Source: an uncultured Pseudodesulfovibrio sp. (GTDB lineage: Bacteria; Desulfobacterota; Desulfovibrionia; Desulfovibrionales; Desulfovibrionaceae). From it: a stretch of DNA of 64,000 nt. The stretch's first letter is position 1; the number at the start of each line of letters is the position of its first letter. The stretch covers positions 382,001-446,000 of the forward strand of contig NZ_OY760055.1 of NCBI RefSeq assembly GCF_963662885.1, given 5' to 3'. Both the position numbers and the translations under genes were made by a program. The notes below the pieces were generated by a model. That model ran no database searches. It saw only the letters and a program-made list of their open reading frames with translations, and was not told the origin of the DNA. Below are positions 47,722 through 55,545 of the stretch, piece after piece.

Positions 47722-48938
47722 TATTTCTTATCCTTGACCGGGCCTTTGCCCTGGCCCGTGGCGTCACCCTTACCGTTCTTGATGGATACCCTGGCCCCGG
47801 GGCTCAGGCCCACTTGGCCGTCCAGAACCACCAGCTCGCCGGGTTCAATCCCGGATTGAATGACCGTGCGTCGTCCCACGATGTGGGAGGCGGTCACCTG
47901 TCTTGCCTCCACGGTGCCGGAAGCCGGGTCGCCCTCGGCGGTCTTGATCACGTACACGTAAGGTCCTTCCATGCCCTGAAGCACGGCCCCGGTGGGCAGG
48001 AGCAGGGCGCCCTTGAGCGTGCGCAGGGTCAGCTCCACCCGGGCGAACTGGCCGGGCCAGAACCGGGTGTCATCGTTGGGGTAGGAGGCCAGAAGCCGGA
48101 TGGTGCCGGTGGTCGTGTCCACGGCGTTGTCCACGGCGGCCAGGTCTGCCTCGACCGGCGTGGAGCTCGTGCCGGACGGGGTGATGGACACGCGCATGGG
48201 ACCTTGCCTGCGGCGCTCCATGATCTCGCCCAGGTACCGCTCGGGCAGGGTGAAGGAAACATTGATCGGCCGGATCTGGTTGATGACGCACAGGGTGCGG
48301 TCGTCGTTGGCCTTGATGACGTTGCCCACGTTGACCCGGACGATGCCCACGCGGCCGGAGATGGGGGCGCGGATGGCCGCGTAGTCGCGGTCCAGGCGGG
48401 CCTTTTCCAGTGCCGCCTCGTTGAGCCGGATGGTGTTCTCCAGGGACGTGGCTTCGGCAAAGGTGTTGTCGTACTGCTCCTGGGCGACCACGTTCAGATC
48501 GCGCAGTTTGGAGTAGCGGCGCAGGTCTTCCTTGGCCTTGTTGAGGTGGGCGCGGTCGCGGTCCAGCCGGGCCTGGGCCTCTTTCACGGCCAGGTCGAAG
48601 GACCGGGAGTCCACCTGGAAGAGCAGGTCGCCCGCCTCCACGTCCTGGCCGTTCTGGACCAGCTGTTTTTCGATGATGCCGCCCACCCGGGATTTGATCT
48701 CCACCGAGGCCAGCGGGCTGACGTTGCCCACGGCGGACAGGGTCACGGGTACGTCTTCGCGTACGACCGCCACGGCCGTCACCGGGGCCACCCGTTCACG
48801 TCGGACTTTCTTGTCGTCGCCCCCGCAGGCAGCGAGCAGACAGGTGAGGAGCAGGCAAAGGAGCCCGACGGCCAGTGGGCCGAGGACCCGATGGCGGGGC
48901 TGGTTTCCTTGGTGGTCGGGGAAATGCGAGCGAGGCAC
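47721..48938 (-). CDS. RND efflux periplasmic adaptor lipoprotein
   Basis: A 405-aa adaptor for the pump encoded just downstream. The only in-frame ATG (49064) gives an implausible 60-residue leader. A GTG at 48938 is preceded by TCTGGAGGGCAT, a good ribosome site, and gives a lipoprotein signal ending LLTCLLAAC at about residue 36. Mature features: LASVEIKSRVGGIIEKQLVQ, LLFQVDSRSFDLAVKEAQA, a hairpin with DRDRAHLNKAKEDLRRYS, YAAIRAPISGRVGIVRV and a barrel with TRFWPGQFARVELTL. The C-terminus ends in a Lys/Gly-rich tail. The GTG start is inferred. Confidence 0.88.
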   Translation of the reverse strand: MPRSHFPDHQGNQPRHRVLGPLAVGLLCLLLTCLLAACGGDDKKVRRERVAPVTAVAVVREDVPVTLSAVGNVSPLASVEIKSRVGGIIEKQLVQNGQDVEAGDLLFQVDSRSFDLAVKEAQARLDRDRAHLNKAKEDLRRYSKLRDLNVVAQEQYDNTFAEATSLENTIRLNEAALEKARLDRDYAAIRAPISGRVGIVRVNVGNVIKANDDRTLCVINQIRPINVSFTLPERYLGEIMERRRQGPMRVSITPSGTSSTPVEADLAAVDNAVDTTTGTIRLLASYPNDDTRFWPGQFARVELTLRTLKGALLLPTGAVLQGMEGPYVYVIKTAEGDPASGTVEARQVTASHIVGRRTVIQSGIEPGELVVLDGQVGLSPGARVSIKNGKGDATGQGKGPVKDKK

Positions 48939-49249
48939 ATGCCCTCCAGATCGGCAGCCCCGCAAAAGGCGGGAGCCGGATGTCCGTCCGGCCGCCGGGA
49001 GACGGTGGACAGTAGTTCGGTTCACACTGTCAGGGTTTATAAATGCAAAGAATCGCGAACACAATGGGCATCGCCGGAGAATGCGTGACGTTTCGTTCCC
49101 GACATGTCACCGCGTGGGGAATCGTCGAGTGAATACGGCGAGTTGGTGCTGGAGAAAAATGATCCGGCCCGTCATTCCCCTAAAATGTGTTTTGGAGTCG
49201 GCCTGTGCCAGACGGAGCGGAAGGCACGAATGAAACAGGCAAGGCCCGG
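48939..49249. other. Gene-free interval upstream of the second RND operon
   Basis: No credible gene in 311 nt. Two small hairpins (CCCGC/GCGGG and CCGGA/TCCGG, 48959-48991) would lie in the adaptor mRNA leader. The remainder, between this leader and the end of the next leftward gene at 49250, shows no recognisable promoter, operator or repeat. Confidence 0.6.
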
Positions 49250-49669
49250 CTACGGAGCCACTTTCAGGTCCATCTCGGCCTCTATCAGCGGCTTGGCGCT
49301 GACCCCGCCGCAGCTCCCCTTGCTGATCTGGTTGAGCAGGAGGAGCACGCGGTACGCGCCTGGCTCGGCAAAGGTCATGACCGTCTCGGGATAGCCGGGC
49401 CGGACTGCGGGCTTGGCCCCTTCGGGCCGGACCGGGAATTCCACGTTGATGGCCGCATAGGCCCCGGCCGGGAGCTCGTAGCCCTTGAGGTCAAAGACGG
49501 CCTTGACCGGCTGCCCGGCCTTGAGCGGCCCTTCCAGGCGGACCTCGCCGCCGGGTACGGCGGAATGGGTCTGATCCGCCACGGCGGGAACGGACAGAAG
49601 AACGGCCCAGGCGAAAGCCAGGGCAAAACAGGCTGTGAACAAGCCGGGCAGGGGGTGTGGATTCTTCAT
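49250..49669 (-). CDS. Small exported protein of unknown function
   Basis: A 139-aa protein with a signal peptide (LFTACFALAFAWAVLLSVPAVA, residues about 10-31). The mature part looks like a single beta-sandwich (GEVRLEGPLKAGQPVKAVFDL, GAYAAINVEFPV, TVMTFAEPGAYRVLLLLNQI) resembling small periplasmic Ig- or CopC-like domains, with one Cys in KGSCGG. I do not recognise the family. It is transcribed divergently from the LuxR-type regulator, with 72 nt between the starts, and that gap holds the paired TGGGTA sites. This suggests co-regulation with the molybdoenzyme operon. The frame is open far upstream, but the signal peptide fixes the start. Confidence 0.68.
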   Translation of the reverse strand: MKNPHPLPGLFTACFALAFAWAVLLSVPAVADQTHSAVPGGEVRLEGPLKAGQPVKAVFDLKGYELPAGAYAAINVEFPVRPEGAKPAVRPGYPETVMTFAEPGAYRVLLLLNQISKGSCGGVSAKPLIEAEMDLKVAP

Positions 49670-49707
49670 GGCTTGATCATACGCCCGGACCGGTATATTG
49701 CAAGACA

Positions 49708-49724
49708 TGGGTATCCATTGGGTA
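49708..49724. promoter_or_regulatory. Direct TGGGTA pair in the regulator/secreted-protein promoter
   Basis: Two TGGGTA elements (49708-49713 and 49719-49724) are spaced 11 bp centre to centre, one helical turn, in the 72-nt divergent promoter. Their complement TACCCA(T) fits the NarL-type heptamer TACYYMT. The same element recurs as an inverted pair upstream of the chaperone gene. Binding by the adjacent LuxR/NarL-type protein is inferred. Confidence 0.45.
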
Positions 49725-49741
49725 TATGCGAGGGAGGCATG

Positions 49742-51076
49742 ATGAAGAACCGTTCCGGCGAACAGCGGCACCATTGGGACCTGCTCCTTTCCATGGAGCA
49801 GGAGGAGGACTATTTCCTCGCGCGGTGGTCCGTGCGCATGGAGCAGGCGGGTTATCTGGAGCACACCACGGCCAAGCGGGCCGACTGCCTCCAGGCGCTT
49901 GATGATTTTCTCGCGCCCATGCTTCTGCACCGGGACATGGGGCTGTCCAACCCGGACTTTGCCTGGCTCATTCGCCATGAGGGCGAGTGGGGCCGGGTAC
50001 AGATCGAGTCCGCCCGACGGCACCGCATGCGCGGCATCACCGCCGACATGTACCTCGGTTGTTTCAAGACCTTCATCCACAGTCTCGTGGACGTGCTGGA
50101 AAAGATGGAAGGTTCGTTCGAGAGCAAGGTCCTTGCGCGGCGTCACCTCAAACTCTACGGCGATGCCCTGGAGGTCCTGTTCGTGCGCGACTGGACCCGC
50201 ATCCTGCCGGATCTGGCCGCCCGGAAACTCGATGAGGCAAACCGGCTGCTGACGCTGGAAAAGTGCCGCTACGAGAATATCCTGGACGCCTCGTCCGAAC
50301 TCGTCCTGGTGGTCGGCGGCGATGGCCGGGTAACCAAGGCCAACCGAGCGGTTCTGGCCGTGCTGGACAGGGCGGACGTCATCGGCGTGCCGGTCTGGGA
50401 CGTCCTGTCCGTGGAAGGCCAGTCTCTGGAGGACCTCCTCAAGTATTATCCGGTGGGCATGTCCTGCGAATTGAGCCCCTTTGACGAGGCCGTGGTCTAC
50501 CGCATGCAGATCAACTCCATCGGCAGCGTGTCCATGGCCAGCGACGAATACATGATCATGCTGACCAACATTACGGCCCAGGCCGTGCAGCGCGATACCC
50601 TGGAGCGGGTGGTGTCCGAGCGGACCGAAGCCCTGCGTCGGGAAAAAGAGCAGCTTGAGGAGATGAACATCACCCTGCGCAACGTGCTGCAATCCATCGA
50701 TCGTGAGCGGGAGCAGCTGTTGGGCGAGGTCACGGCCAAGGTCAACAATCTCGTCCTGCCCGCCCTGGAACGGATCGAGAACGAGGACGACGCGGCCATC
50801 CGTCGGGGCTACCTGACCGTGGCCAAGGACCAATTGGCCCGGCTCGCGCCCGGCAGCGGCGGCTCGGACCCCCTGCTGCTTAAGCTGACCCACATGGAAA
50901 CCCGCGTTGCCCAGTTCATCCAGGCCGGGCATCCGTCCAAGGAGATCGCGGAATCCTTGAATATTTCAGTGGAAACGGTTCAGACCCACCGCAAGAACAT
51001 CCGGCGCAAGCTCGGTCTGCACGGCAAGAGCGTCAGCCTGTACGCCCACCTCAAGACACTGGGGCTGACCGCCTGA
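49742..51076 (+). CDS. LuxR/NarL-type transcriptional regulator with PAS-like domain
   Basis: A 444-aa cytoplasmic regulator. Residues about 1-165 form an all-helical domain (WDLLLSMEQEEDYFLARWSV, then MRGITADMYLGCFKTFIHSLVDVL) of unknown type. A PAS-like domain follows (about 180-285, YENILDASSELVLVVGGDGRV), then a coiled coil (about 290-330). The C-terminal LuxR helix-turn-helix covers about 385-440 (ETRVAQFIQAGHPSKEIAES, then LNISVETVQTHRKNIRRKLG). It is not a receiver protein, so sensing may go through the PAS or helical domain. AGGGAGG is 4 nt before the ATG at 49742. It precedes the molybdoenzyme operon and probably controls it. Confidence 0.85.
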   Translation: MKNRSGEQRHHWDLLLSMEQEEDYFLARWSVRMEQAGYLEHTTAKRADCLQALDDFLAPMLLHRDMGLSNPDFAWLIRHEGEWGRVQIESARRHRMRGITADMYLGCFKTFIHSLVDVLEKMEGSFESKVLARRHLKLYGDALEVLFVRDWTRILPDLAARKLDEANRLLTLEKCRYENILDASSELVLVVGGDGRVTKANRAVLAVLDRADVIGVPVWDVLSVEGQSLEDLLKYYPVGMSCELSPFDEAVVYRMQINSIGSVSMASDEYMIMLTNITAQAVQRDTLERVVSERTEALRREKEQLEEMNITLRNVLQSIDREREQLLGEVTAKVNNLVLPALERIENEDDAAIRRGYLTVAKDQLARLAPGSGGSDPLLLKLTHMETRVAQFIQAGHPSKEIAESLNISVETVQTHRKNIRRKLGLHGKSVSLYAHLKTLGLTA

Positions 51077-51089
51077 TTATATCATTGAT

Positions 51090-51109
51090 TGGGTAGTCGC
51101 TGATACCCA
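51090..51109. promoter_or_regulatory. Inverted TGGGTA/TACCCA pair upstream of the molybdoenzyme operon
   Basis: TGGGTA (51090-51095) and TACCCA (51104-51109) form a perfect inverted pair around 8 nt, about 100 bp before the chaperone start. It matches the element in the regulator's own promoter and the NarL heptamer pattern. It begins 14 nt past the regulator's stop codon. Confidence 0.5.
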
Positions 51110-51153
51110 TTCTATCCCCACTTTCCCGTCTGTCGCCCCCCGGCGAGATTATC

Positions 51154-51179
51154 ATACTGGTTATCCATGAAACCGGTAT
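51154..51179. promoter_or_regulatory. Inverted repeat ATACTGGTT/AACCGGTAT before the chaperone gene
   Basis: A 9-bp inverted repeat with one mismatch and an 8-nt spacer ends 21 nt before the chaperone start. The half-site ACCGGTAT also occurs at 49689-49696 in the promoter of the LuxR-type regulator, so the two promoters share a second motif. The protein that might bind it is unknown. Confidence 0.35.
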
Positions 51180-51200
51180 GTTGTTAAATGGAGGGAAAAT

Positions 51201-51761
51201 ATGGCGGACCATGCACACATCCGTGACGGGGCCCGGGTCCTTCGGGATTTCTTCGCGTCCCGCGATGCGGCGGACCTGGAGCGCGCTTCAGACGCCGTTT
51301 CCGATCACTTTCATCTGACGCTCGCCCACAACACCGACTGGACCGACGCGGAGTACGACTTCAACCGACTCTTTGTCGGACCCATGTCCGTTCCTGCGCC
51401 GCCGTTCGCTTCGGCCTACCAGACCGAACCCGCGCTCATGGGGGAGCCGACTCTTGCCGTGCGCGACGCCTACCGCGCTCTGGGGCTGATGGTCCCGGAT
51501 CAGGGGCATACCCCGGACGATCACCTGGCCTTTGAACTGGATCTGGCGGCGGCAATGCCCGGTCTGGGGGAGGGCGGTGACGGCGTTGTCGCCGAGGTCC
51601 GGGAGTGGCTGCTCGAAGAACACCTGCCCGGTTGGGTCCCGGCCTTTATCGAGGCCGTTCAGGCGCAGCCGGACGTGAGCGCGCCGGTGAAGATGGCCGT
51701 GGACGCGCTTGGCCAATGGCTCGAAACCACCCGATCCGCGGCAAGGACCGGACAAGCATAG
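51201..51761 (+). CDS. TorD/DmsD-family molybdoenzyme chaperone
   Basis: A 186-aa all-helical cytoplasmic protein. Family-like stretches are AEYDFNRLFVGPMSVPAPPFASAY (the YxxLFxGP/P-rich region of TorD proteins), YRALGLMVPDQGHTPDDHLAFEL and WLLEEHLPGWVPAFIEAV. TorD proteins bind the Tat signal of a molybdoenzyme and hold it for cofactor insertion. The partner is the catalytic subunit encoded 33 nt downstream. GGAGGG lies upstream of the ATG. It is the first gene of the reductase operon. Confidence 0.88.
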   Translation: MADHAHIRDGARVLRDFFASRDAADLERASDAVSDHFHLTLAHNTDWTDAEYDFNRLFVGPMSVPAPPFASAYQTEPALMGEPTLAVRDAYRALGLMVPDQGHTPDDHLAFELDLAAAMPGLGEGGDGVVAEVREWLLEEHLPGWVPAFIEAVQAQPDVSAPVKMAVDALGQWLETTRSAARTGQA

Positions 51762-51794
51762 GCAAACTTTCAACGTGATCTGGAGGAGGATCAT

Positions 51795-54041
51795 ATGACA
51801 GCGAAAAAATGTACGTTCAGCAGACGGCGTTTCCTGCAAGGGGCAGCCGTTGCGGGCGCGGCGGCAGTCCTGCCGTGTTCCCTGCTGGTGCCGGGCAAGG
51901 CAGAGGCCGCAGCGTTCAGCGAAGGGGACTTTGAGAGCTTCCGCAACGCCTGCCCACGCAACTGCTACGACACCTGCAGCATCAAGACCTACGTTCAGGA
52001 CGGGGTCGTCAAATTCATCGAGGGCGCGTCGGAGTCCACCTTCACGGACGGTGGCCTGTGCGTGAAGGGATACGCCTATACCCGGCGGCCCTACAGCCCG
52101 GACCGGGTCAAGTATCCCATGGTTCAGGACGGACGCCGTTCAGGCAAGTGGCGGCGGGTCTCCTGGGACGAGGCCCTGGACATGATCGCCAAGAAGATGC
52201 TCAAGCTCAAAGAGGAGGACGGCAGCCTGCTCGGCCTGGGTATGACCAAGTATTCCGGAAACTTCGGCATCACGAACTACGGCGTGGAAGGAATGATGTC
52301 CTCGCTCGGCTACACCACCCGTTTTGTCGGCACCCCGTGCTGGCCCGCCGGAATCGACGCCCAGAACTACGACATGGGCAACATGTGGTGCAACGACCCT
52401 GAAGACATGGTCAAGGCCAAGTATGTCATCATCTGGGGCGCGAACCCGGCCTGGTGCTCGGTCCATTCCATGAAGTACATCATGGAGGCCAAGCGGCGCG
52501 GGGCCAAGGTCGTGGTCGTGGACCCGGTCTTCACCCAGACCGCGGCCAAGGGCGACGTCTACTGGCAGCCCAAGACCGCCTCCGACGGGGCGCTGGCCCT
52601 GGGCATGGCCCGGCATATTCTGGACATGGGCATGGTGGACGAGGACTTTGTCCACACGTACGGCCTCGGGTTCGACGAGTTCGCCGACTACCTGCGCGCC
52701 AATGTGACCGTGGAGTGGGCCGCCGAGCAGTCCGGCATTCCGGCCAAGGAGATCATGGCGGTGGCCGAGGAGTTCGCCACGGCCGACCCGGCCACCATCT
52801 GGATCGGCTACGGCATGCAGCGCCATACCAACGGCGGGGCGTCCGTGCGTTCCATCGATGCTCTGGTCGCCATGACCGGCAACGTGGGCAAGGAAGGGGG
52901 CGGCGCGCGATACGGCCATCTCCAGACCTGGGGCTTCAACTACCACGCCCTGATCCAGAAGCAGCCCGAGGGTTCCAAGGGCTTTCTGGGCGGCGCGGCC
53001 AAGGGCGAGTTCGACTTCACCGAAGGGTCGGGAGCGAGCTACACCGACCGCACGGTGAACATCAACAAGACCGCCCAGGCCATCCTGGACACCACGGATC
53101 CGGCCATCCGCATGCTCTGGGTCTCCTGCAAGAACCCGTTCGGACAGGACTTTGACCGGCCCAAGCTGGAAAAGGCCTTCGACAAGCTGGAGATGGTCGT
53201 CACCGTGGAACAGTTCTTCAACGAGACCGTGGCCAATTCGGACATCGTCCTGCCCGTGACCACCCTGTTCGAGGAGTGGACGGTCAACGTCTCCTATTGG
53301 CACTACTGGCTGTCCATCAACGAGCAGGCCATCAAGCCCATGTTCGAGTCAAAGTCCAACATCGAGATCGCGGCGGCCCTGTCCAAAAAGATGAACGAGC
53401 TGTCCCCCGGTTCCTGCACCTTCCCCCAGGAAATCGACACCAGGGAGTGGATGGCCAAGGAGTTCAACCAGGGTATATACGACATGTTCGCCATCAGCGA
53501 CTGGACCGACCTGCGCAACGGGCCTGCCAAGGCCAAGCTCAAGTCCACGGCCGCATGGAGCGACAAGACGTTCGCCACCCCGTCCGGCAAGTACGAGTTC
53601 AAGTCCGAGCAGTGCGCGAACAACGGTCACAAGGCGTTGCCCGAGTTCAAGGCCGGACGCGAGAACTACGACAAGTTCCGTCTGCTCACCCCGCACACCA
53701 AGTTCGGGCTGCACTCCCAGTTCGTCAATCTGGACTGGATGCACGAGTACAACAAGGAACCGTACATCTACATGCACCCCAAGGCTGCGGCCGAAAAGGG
53801 CATCGGGGACCTGGACATGGTCCGCGTGTTCAACAAGGTGGGCGAGCAGAAGGCCCGGGTCAAGCTGACCGACAACGTGGCCGAGGACTGCCTGCTCATG
53901 TACGAGGCCTGGTTCGGCCGGGGCAACGATTACAACGTCCAGAACCTGGTGGACGACGAGTCCGCCGACATGGGCGCTTTCAAGGCCGGGGCTCCGGGCG
54001 TGGCCATTCACGACCAATTCGCCGATGTCGAGCGGGCCTAG
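51795..54041 (+). CDS. Molybdopterin oxidoreductase catalytic subunit (DmsA/PhsA-like)
   Basis: A 748-aa Tat-exported enzyme of the DMSO reductase superfamily. The Tat signal reads SRRRFLQGAAVAGAAAVLP (about 10-28). A [4Fe-4S] site is formed by Cys53, Cys57, Cys61 (ACPRNCYDTC) and Cys89 (GGLCVKG). Pterin-binding stretches include IIWGANPAWCSVHSMKY and VVVVDPVFTQTAAKGDVY. At the position expected for the Mo ligand the sequence is RFVGTPCWPAG (Cys182), which points away from true DMSO reductases (Ser) towards sulfur-compound or related reductases. The substrate is therefore open: polysulfide, thiosulfate, tetrathionate, DMSO-like or others. B and C subunits follow directly. Confidence 0.88.
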   Translation: MTAKKCTFSRRRFLQGAAVAGAAAVLPCSLLVPGKAEAAAFSEGDFESFRNACPRNCYDTCSIKTYVQDGVVKFIEGASESTFTDGGLCVKGYAYTRRPYSPDRVKYPMVQDGRRSGKWRRVSWDEALDMIAKKMLKLKEEDGSLLGLGMTKYSGNFGITNYGVEGMMSSLGYTTRFVGTPCWPAGIDAQNYDMGNMWCNDPEDMVKAKYVIIWGANPAWCSVHSMKYIMEAKRRGAKVVVVDPVFTQTAAKGDVYWQPKTASDGALALGMARHILDMGMVDEDFVHTYGLGFDEFADYLRANVTVEWAAEQSGIPAKEIMAVAEEFATADPATIWIGYGMQRHTNGGASVRSIDALVAMTGNVGKEGGGARYGHLQTWGFNYHALIQKQPEGSKGFLGGAAKGEFDFTEGSGASYTDRTVNINKTAQAILDTTDPAIRMLWVSCKNPFGQDFDRPKLEKAFDKLEMVVTVEQFFNETVANSDIVLPVTTLFEEWTVNVSYWHYWLSINEQAIKPMFESKSNIEIAAALSKKMNELSPGSCTFPQEIDTREWMAKEFNQGIYDMFAISDWTDLRNGPAKAKLKSTAAWSDKTFATPSGKYEFKSEQCANNGHKALPEFKAGRENYDKFRLLTPHTKFGLHSQFVNLDWMHEYNKEPYIYMHPKAAAEKGIGDLDMVRVFNKVGEQKARVKLTDNVAEDCLLMYEAWFGRGNDYNVQNLVDDESADMGAFKAGAPGVAIHDQFADVERA

Positions 54042-54051
54042 GAGGACAATG

Positions 54052-54612
54052 ATGAAAAAGCAATACGCGTTTCTGGTCGATACCGAGCGGTGCATAGGCT
54101 GCTTCACCTGCGCCATGGCCTGCCGCAACTACTACCATCAGGTGGAGGGCGTGGTCTGGCGTCAGGTCCATCCTCTCAGCGAGGAGATCTATCCCCATCG
54201 CGAGCGGGCCTTTCTGTCGCTTTCCTGCAACCACTGTGAAAACCCGGCGTGTCTGAACGTCTGCCCGGTGGAGGCGTACACCAAGCGGGAAGAGGACGGC
54301 GTGGTCGTCCATCATCAGGAGAAGTGCATCGGCTGCGGCAACTGCATCCGCTCCTGCCCCTACGGCGCGCCCAAGTACAACCCGGTGGAGAAGCGGGCCG
54401 AGAAGTGCAGCCTGTGTCATGAACGGCTGGATGCGGGGCTGAACCCCGCCTGCGTGCAGGCATGTCCCACGGACGCCCTGCAGCTCATCGACCTGGCCGA
54501 GTTCGAGCGGACCAACGAGGTCCAGTACCCGGCGGGCTACCCCCGGATGGAGGGACTCAACCCGTCCACCCGGTTCATCCTGCCCAAAACCCCGAAGATG
54601 GTCAGGAGGTAG
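54052..54612 (+). CDS. Four-cluster ferredoxin subunit (DmsB/PhsB-like)
   Basis: Electron-transfer subunit of 186 aa. Four Cys groups for four [4Fe-4S] clusters are visible: CIGCFTCAMAC, CNHCENPACLNVC, CIGCGNCIRSCP and CSLCHERLDAGLNPAC followed by VQACP. It passes electrons from the membrane anchor to the Mo subunit. It has no signal of its own and would be carried out by the Tat signal of the catalytic subunit. AGGAGG precedes two adjacent ATG codons (54049 and 54052); I use the second, with 6-nt spacing. It starts 10 nt after the catalytic gene and ends 2 nt before the anchor gene. Confidence 0.93.
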   Translation: MKKQYAFLVDTERCIGCFTCAMACRNYYHQVEGVVWRQVHPLSEEIYPHRERAFLSLSCNHCENPACLNVCPVEAYTKREEDGVVVHHQEKCIGCGNCIRSCPYGAPKYNPVEKRAEKCSLCHERLDAGLNPACVQACPTDALQLIDLAEFERTNEVQYPAGYPRMEGLNPSTRFILPKTPKMVRR

Positions 54613-54614
54613 GC

Positions 54615-55409
54615 ATGCAGTCCATGGAACTCCCGCTTGTTTTGTTCACAACATTCTCCCAGGCGGCCATCGGCCTGACCGTGATGCGCGTGGTGCGCAC
54701 CACGGCAGACGGGACCGCCGACAACGACGCCCGCCGCGAATGGGGGCTTATTGCCGGGCTGATGATTTTCGCCATGCTCGGTTCCCTGTTCCATCTGGGC
54801 CATCCGCTGGCCGCTCCCACGGCGCTCAAGCACCTGGGCACGGCCTGGCTGAGCCGCGAAGTCCTGTTCGCCGGGCTGTTCACCGCCGTGACCGTGCTGG
54901 CCGTGCTCATGGCCGGTGTCACGGGCAGGCCGCTCCTGGCCTGGATCGGCACGCTGCTGGGACTGGGCGTCATCGTGTCCGCGGGCATGACCTACGCGCC
55001 CCCGGCCCTGCCCGCCCTGAACAACGCCCTGCCGTTCACCTTCTTCCTGATTTCGGCCGTGATTCTCGGCGCGGGGTTCGGCAGTTGGTTCGCGGACGGC
55101 GGCCGTGCGGCGCTCATGGCCCGCATCTTCACCACGGCCCTGGTGGTCGGCCTGGTCCTGAACCTGGCCGCTCCCTGTGTCTGGCTGTCCGGCAGCACGG
55201 TCATGCGCATGACCGGCGAGGCCTGGCTGGGCTCCGGTTTCTACTGGGCGCATGTGCTCATCCTGGCCGGATGTCTGGGTGTGGTCTGGAAGACCATGGT
55301 CATACCGGTCTGGTTGCCTGTGCTCGCTCTGCTGGGCGAACTGGCCGGCCGCGCAGGGTTCTTCGCCGATACGATCCATACCGCCGCCAACATGGGCGGA
55401 TTGTACTAG
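54615..55409 (+). CDS. DmsC-like membrane anchor subunit
   Basis: A 264-aa integral membrane protein with about eight helices. The start MQSMELPLVLFTTFSQAAIGL, the segment GSLFHLGHPLAAPTALKHLG and TAWLSREVLFAGLFTAVTVL are typical of DmsC/YnfH anchors, which oxidise quinol and hold the AB pair at the membrane. The His in the LFHLGHP stretch is the usual candidate near the quinol site. AGGAGG lies upstream of the ATG at 54615. It is the last gene of the operon. Confidence 0.9.
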   Translation: MQSMELPLVLFTTFSQAAIGLTVMRVVRTTADGTADNDARREWGLIAGLMIFAMLGSLFHLGHPLAAPTALKHLGTAWLSREVLFAGLFTAVTVLAVLMAGVTGRPLLAWIGTLLGLGVIVSAGMTYAPPALPALNNALPFTFFLISAVILGAGFGSWFADGGRAALMARIFTTALVVGLVLNLAAPCVWLSGSTVMRMTGEAWLGSGFYWAHVLILAGCLGVVWKTMVIPVWLPVLALLGELAGRAGFFADTIHTAANMGGLY

Positions 55410-55488
55410 ACACCTCCATACCCGTGCGGGGCTTTCCCGGTCCCGCACACCCCCTTGGCCGGGCGGAACCTCCTACTGTCCGGCACGG

Positions 55489-55520
55489 AAAAGCCCCGCA
55501 GCGAATCGTCGCTGCGGGGC
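55489..55520 (-). terminator. Intrinsic terminator after the AcoR-type gene
   Basis: A perfect 12-bp stem (GCCCCGCAGCGA/TCGCTGCGGGGC) with a 4-nt loop is followed on the minus strand by TTTT. It lies between the convergent anchor-subunit gene and the AcoR-type gene and probably serves the latter. Confidence 0.75.
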
Positions 55521-55545
55521 GTCTTCATGCATGGTGGGGCCGGGA

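Noticed and set aside
49187..49741. In-frame upstream extension of the LuxR-type regulator
   Set aside because: It runs antisense across the small exported gene and lacks a ribosome site; AGGGAGG before 49742 decides the start.
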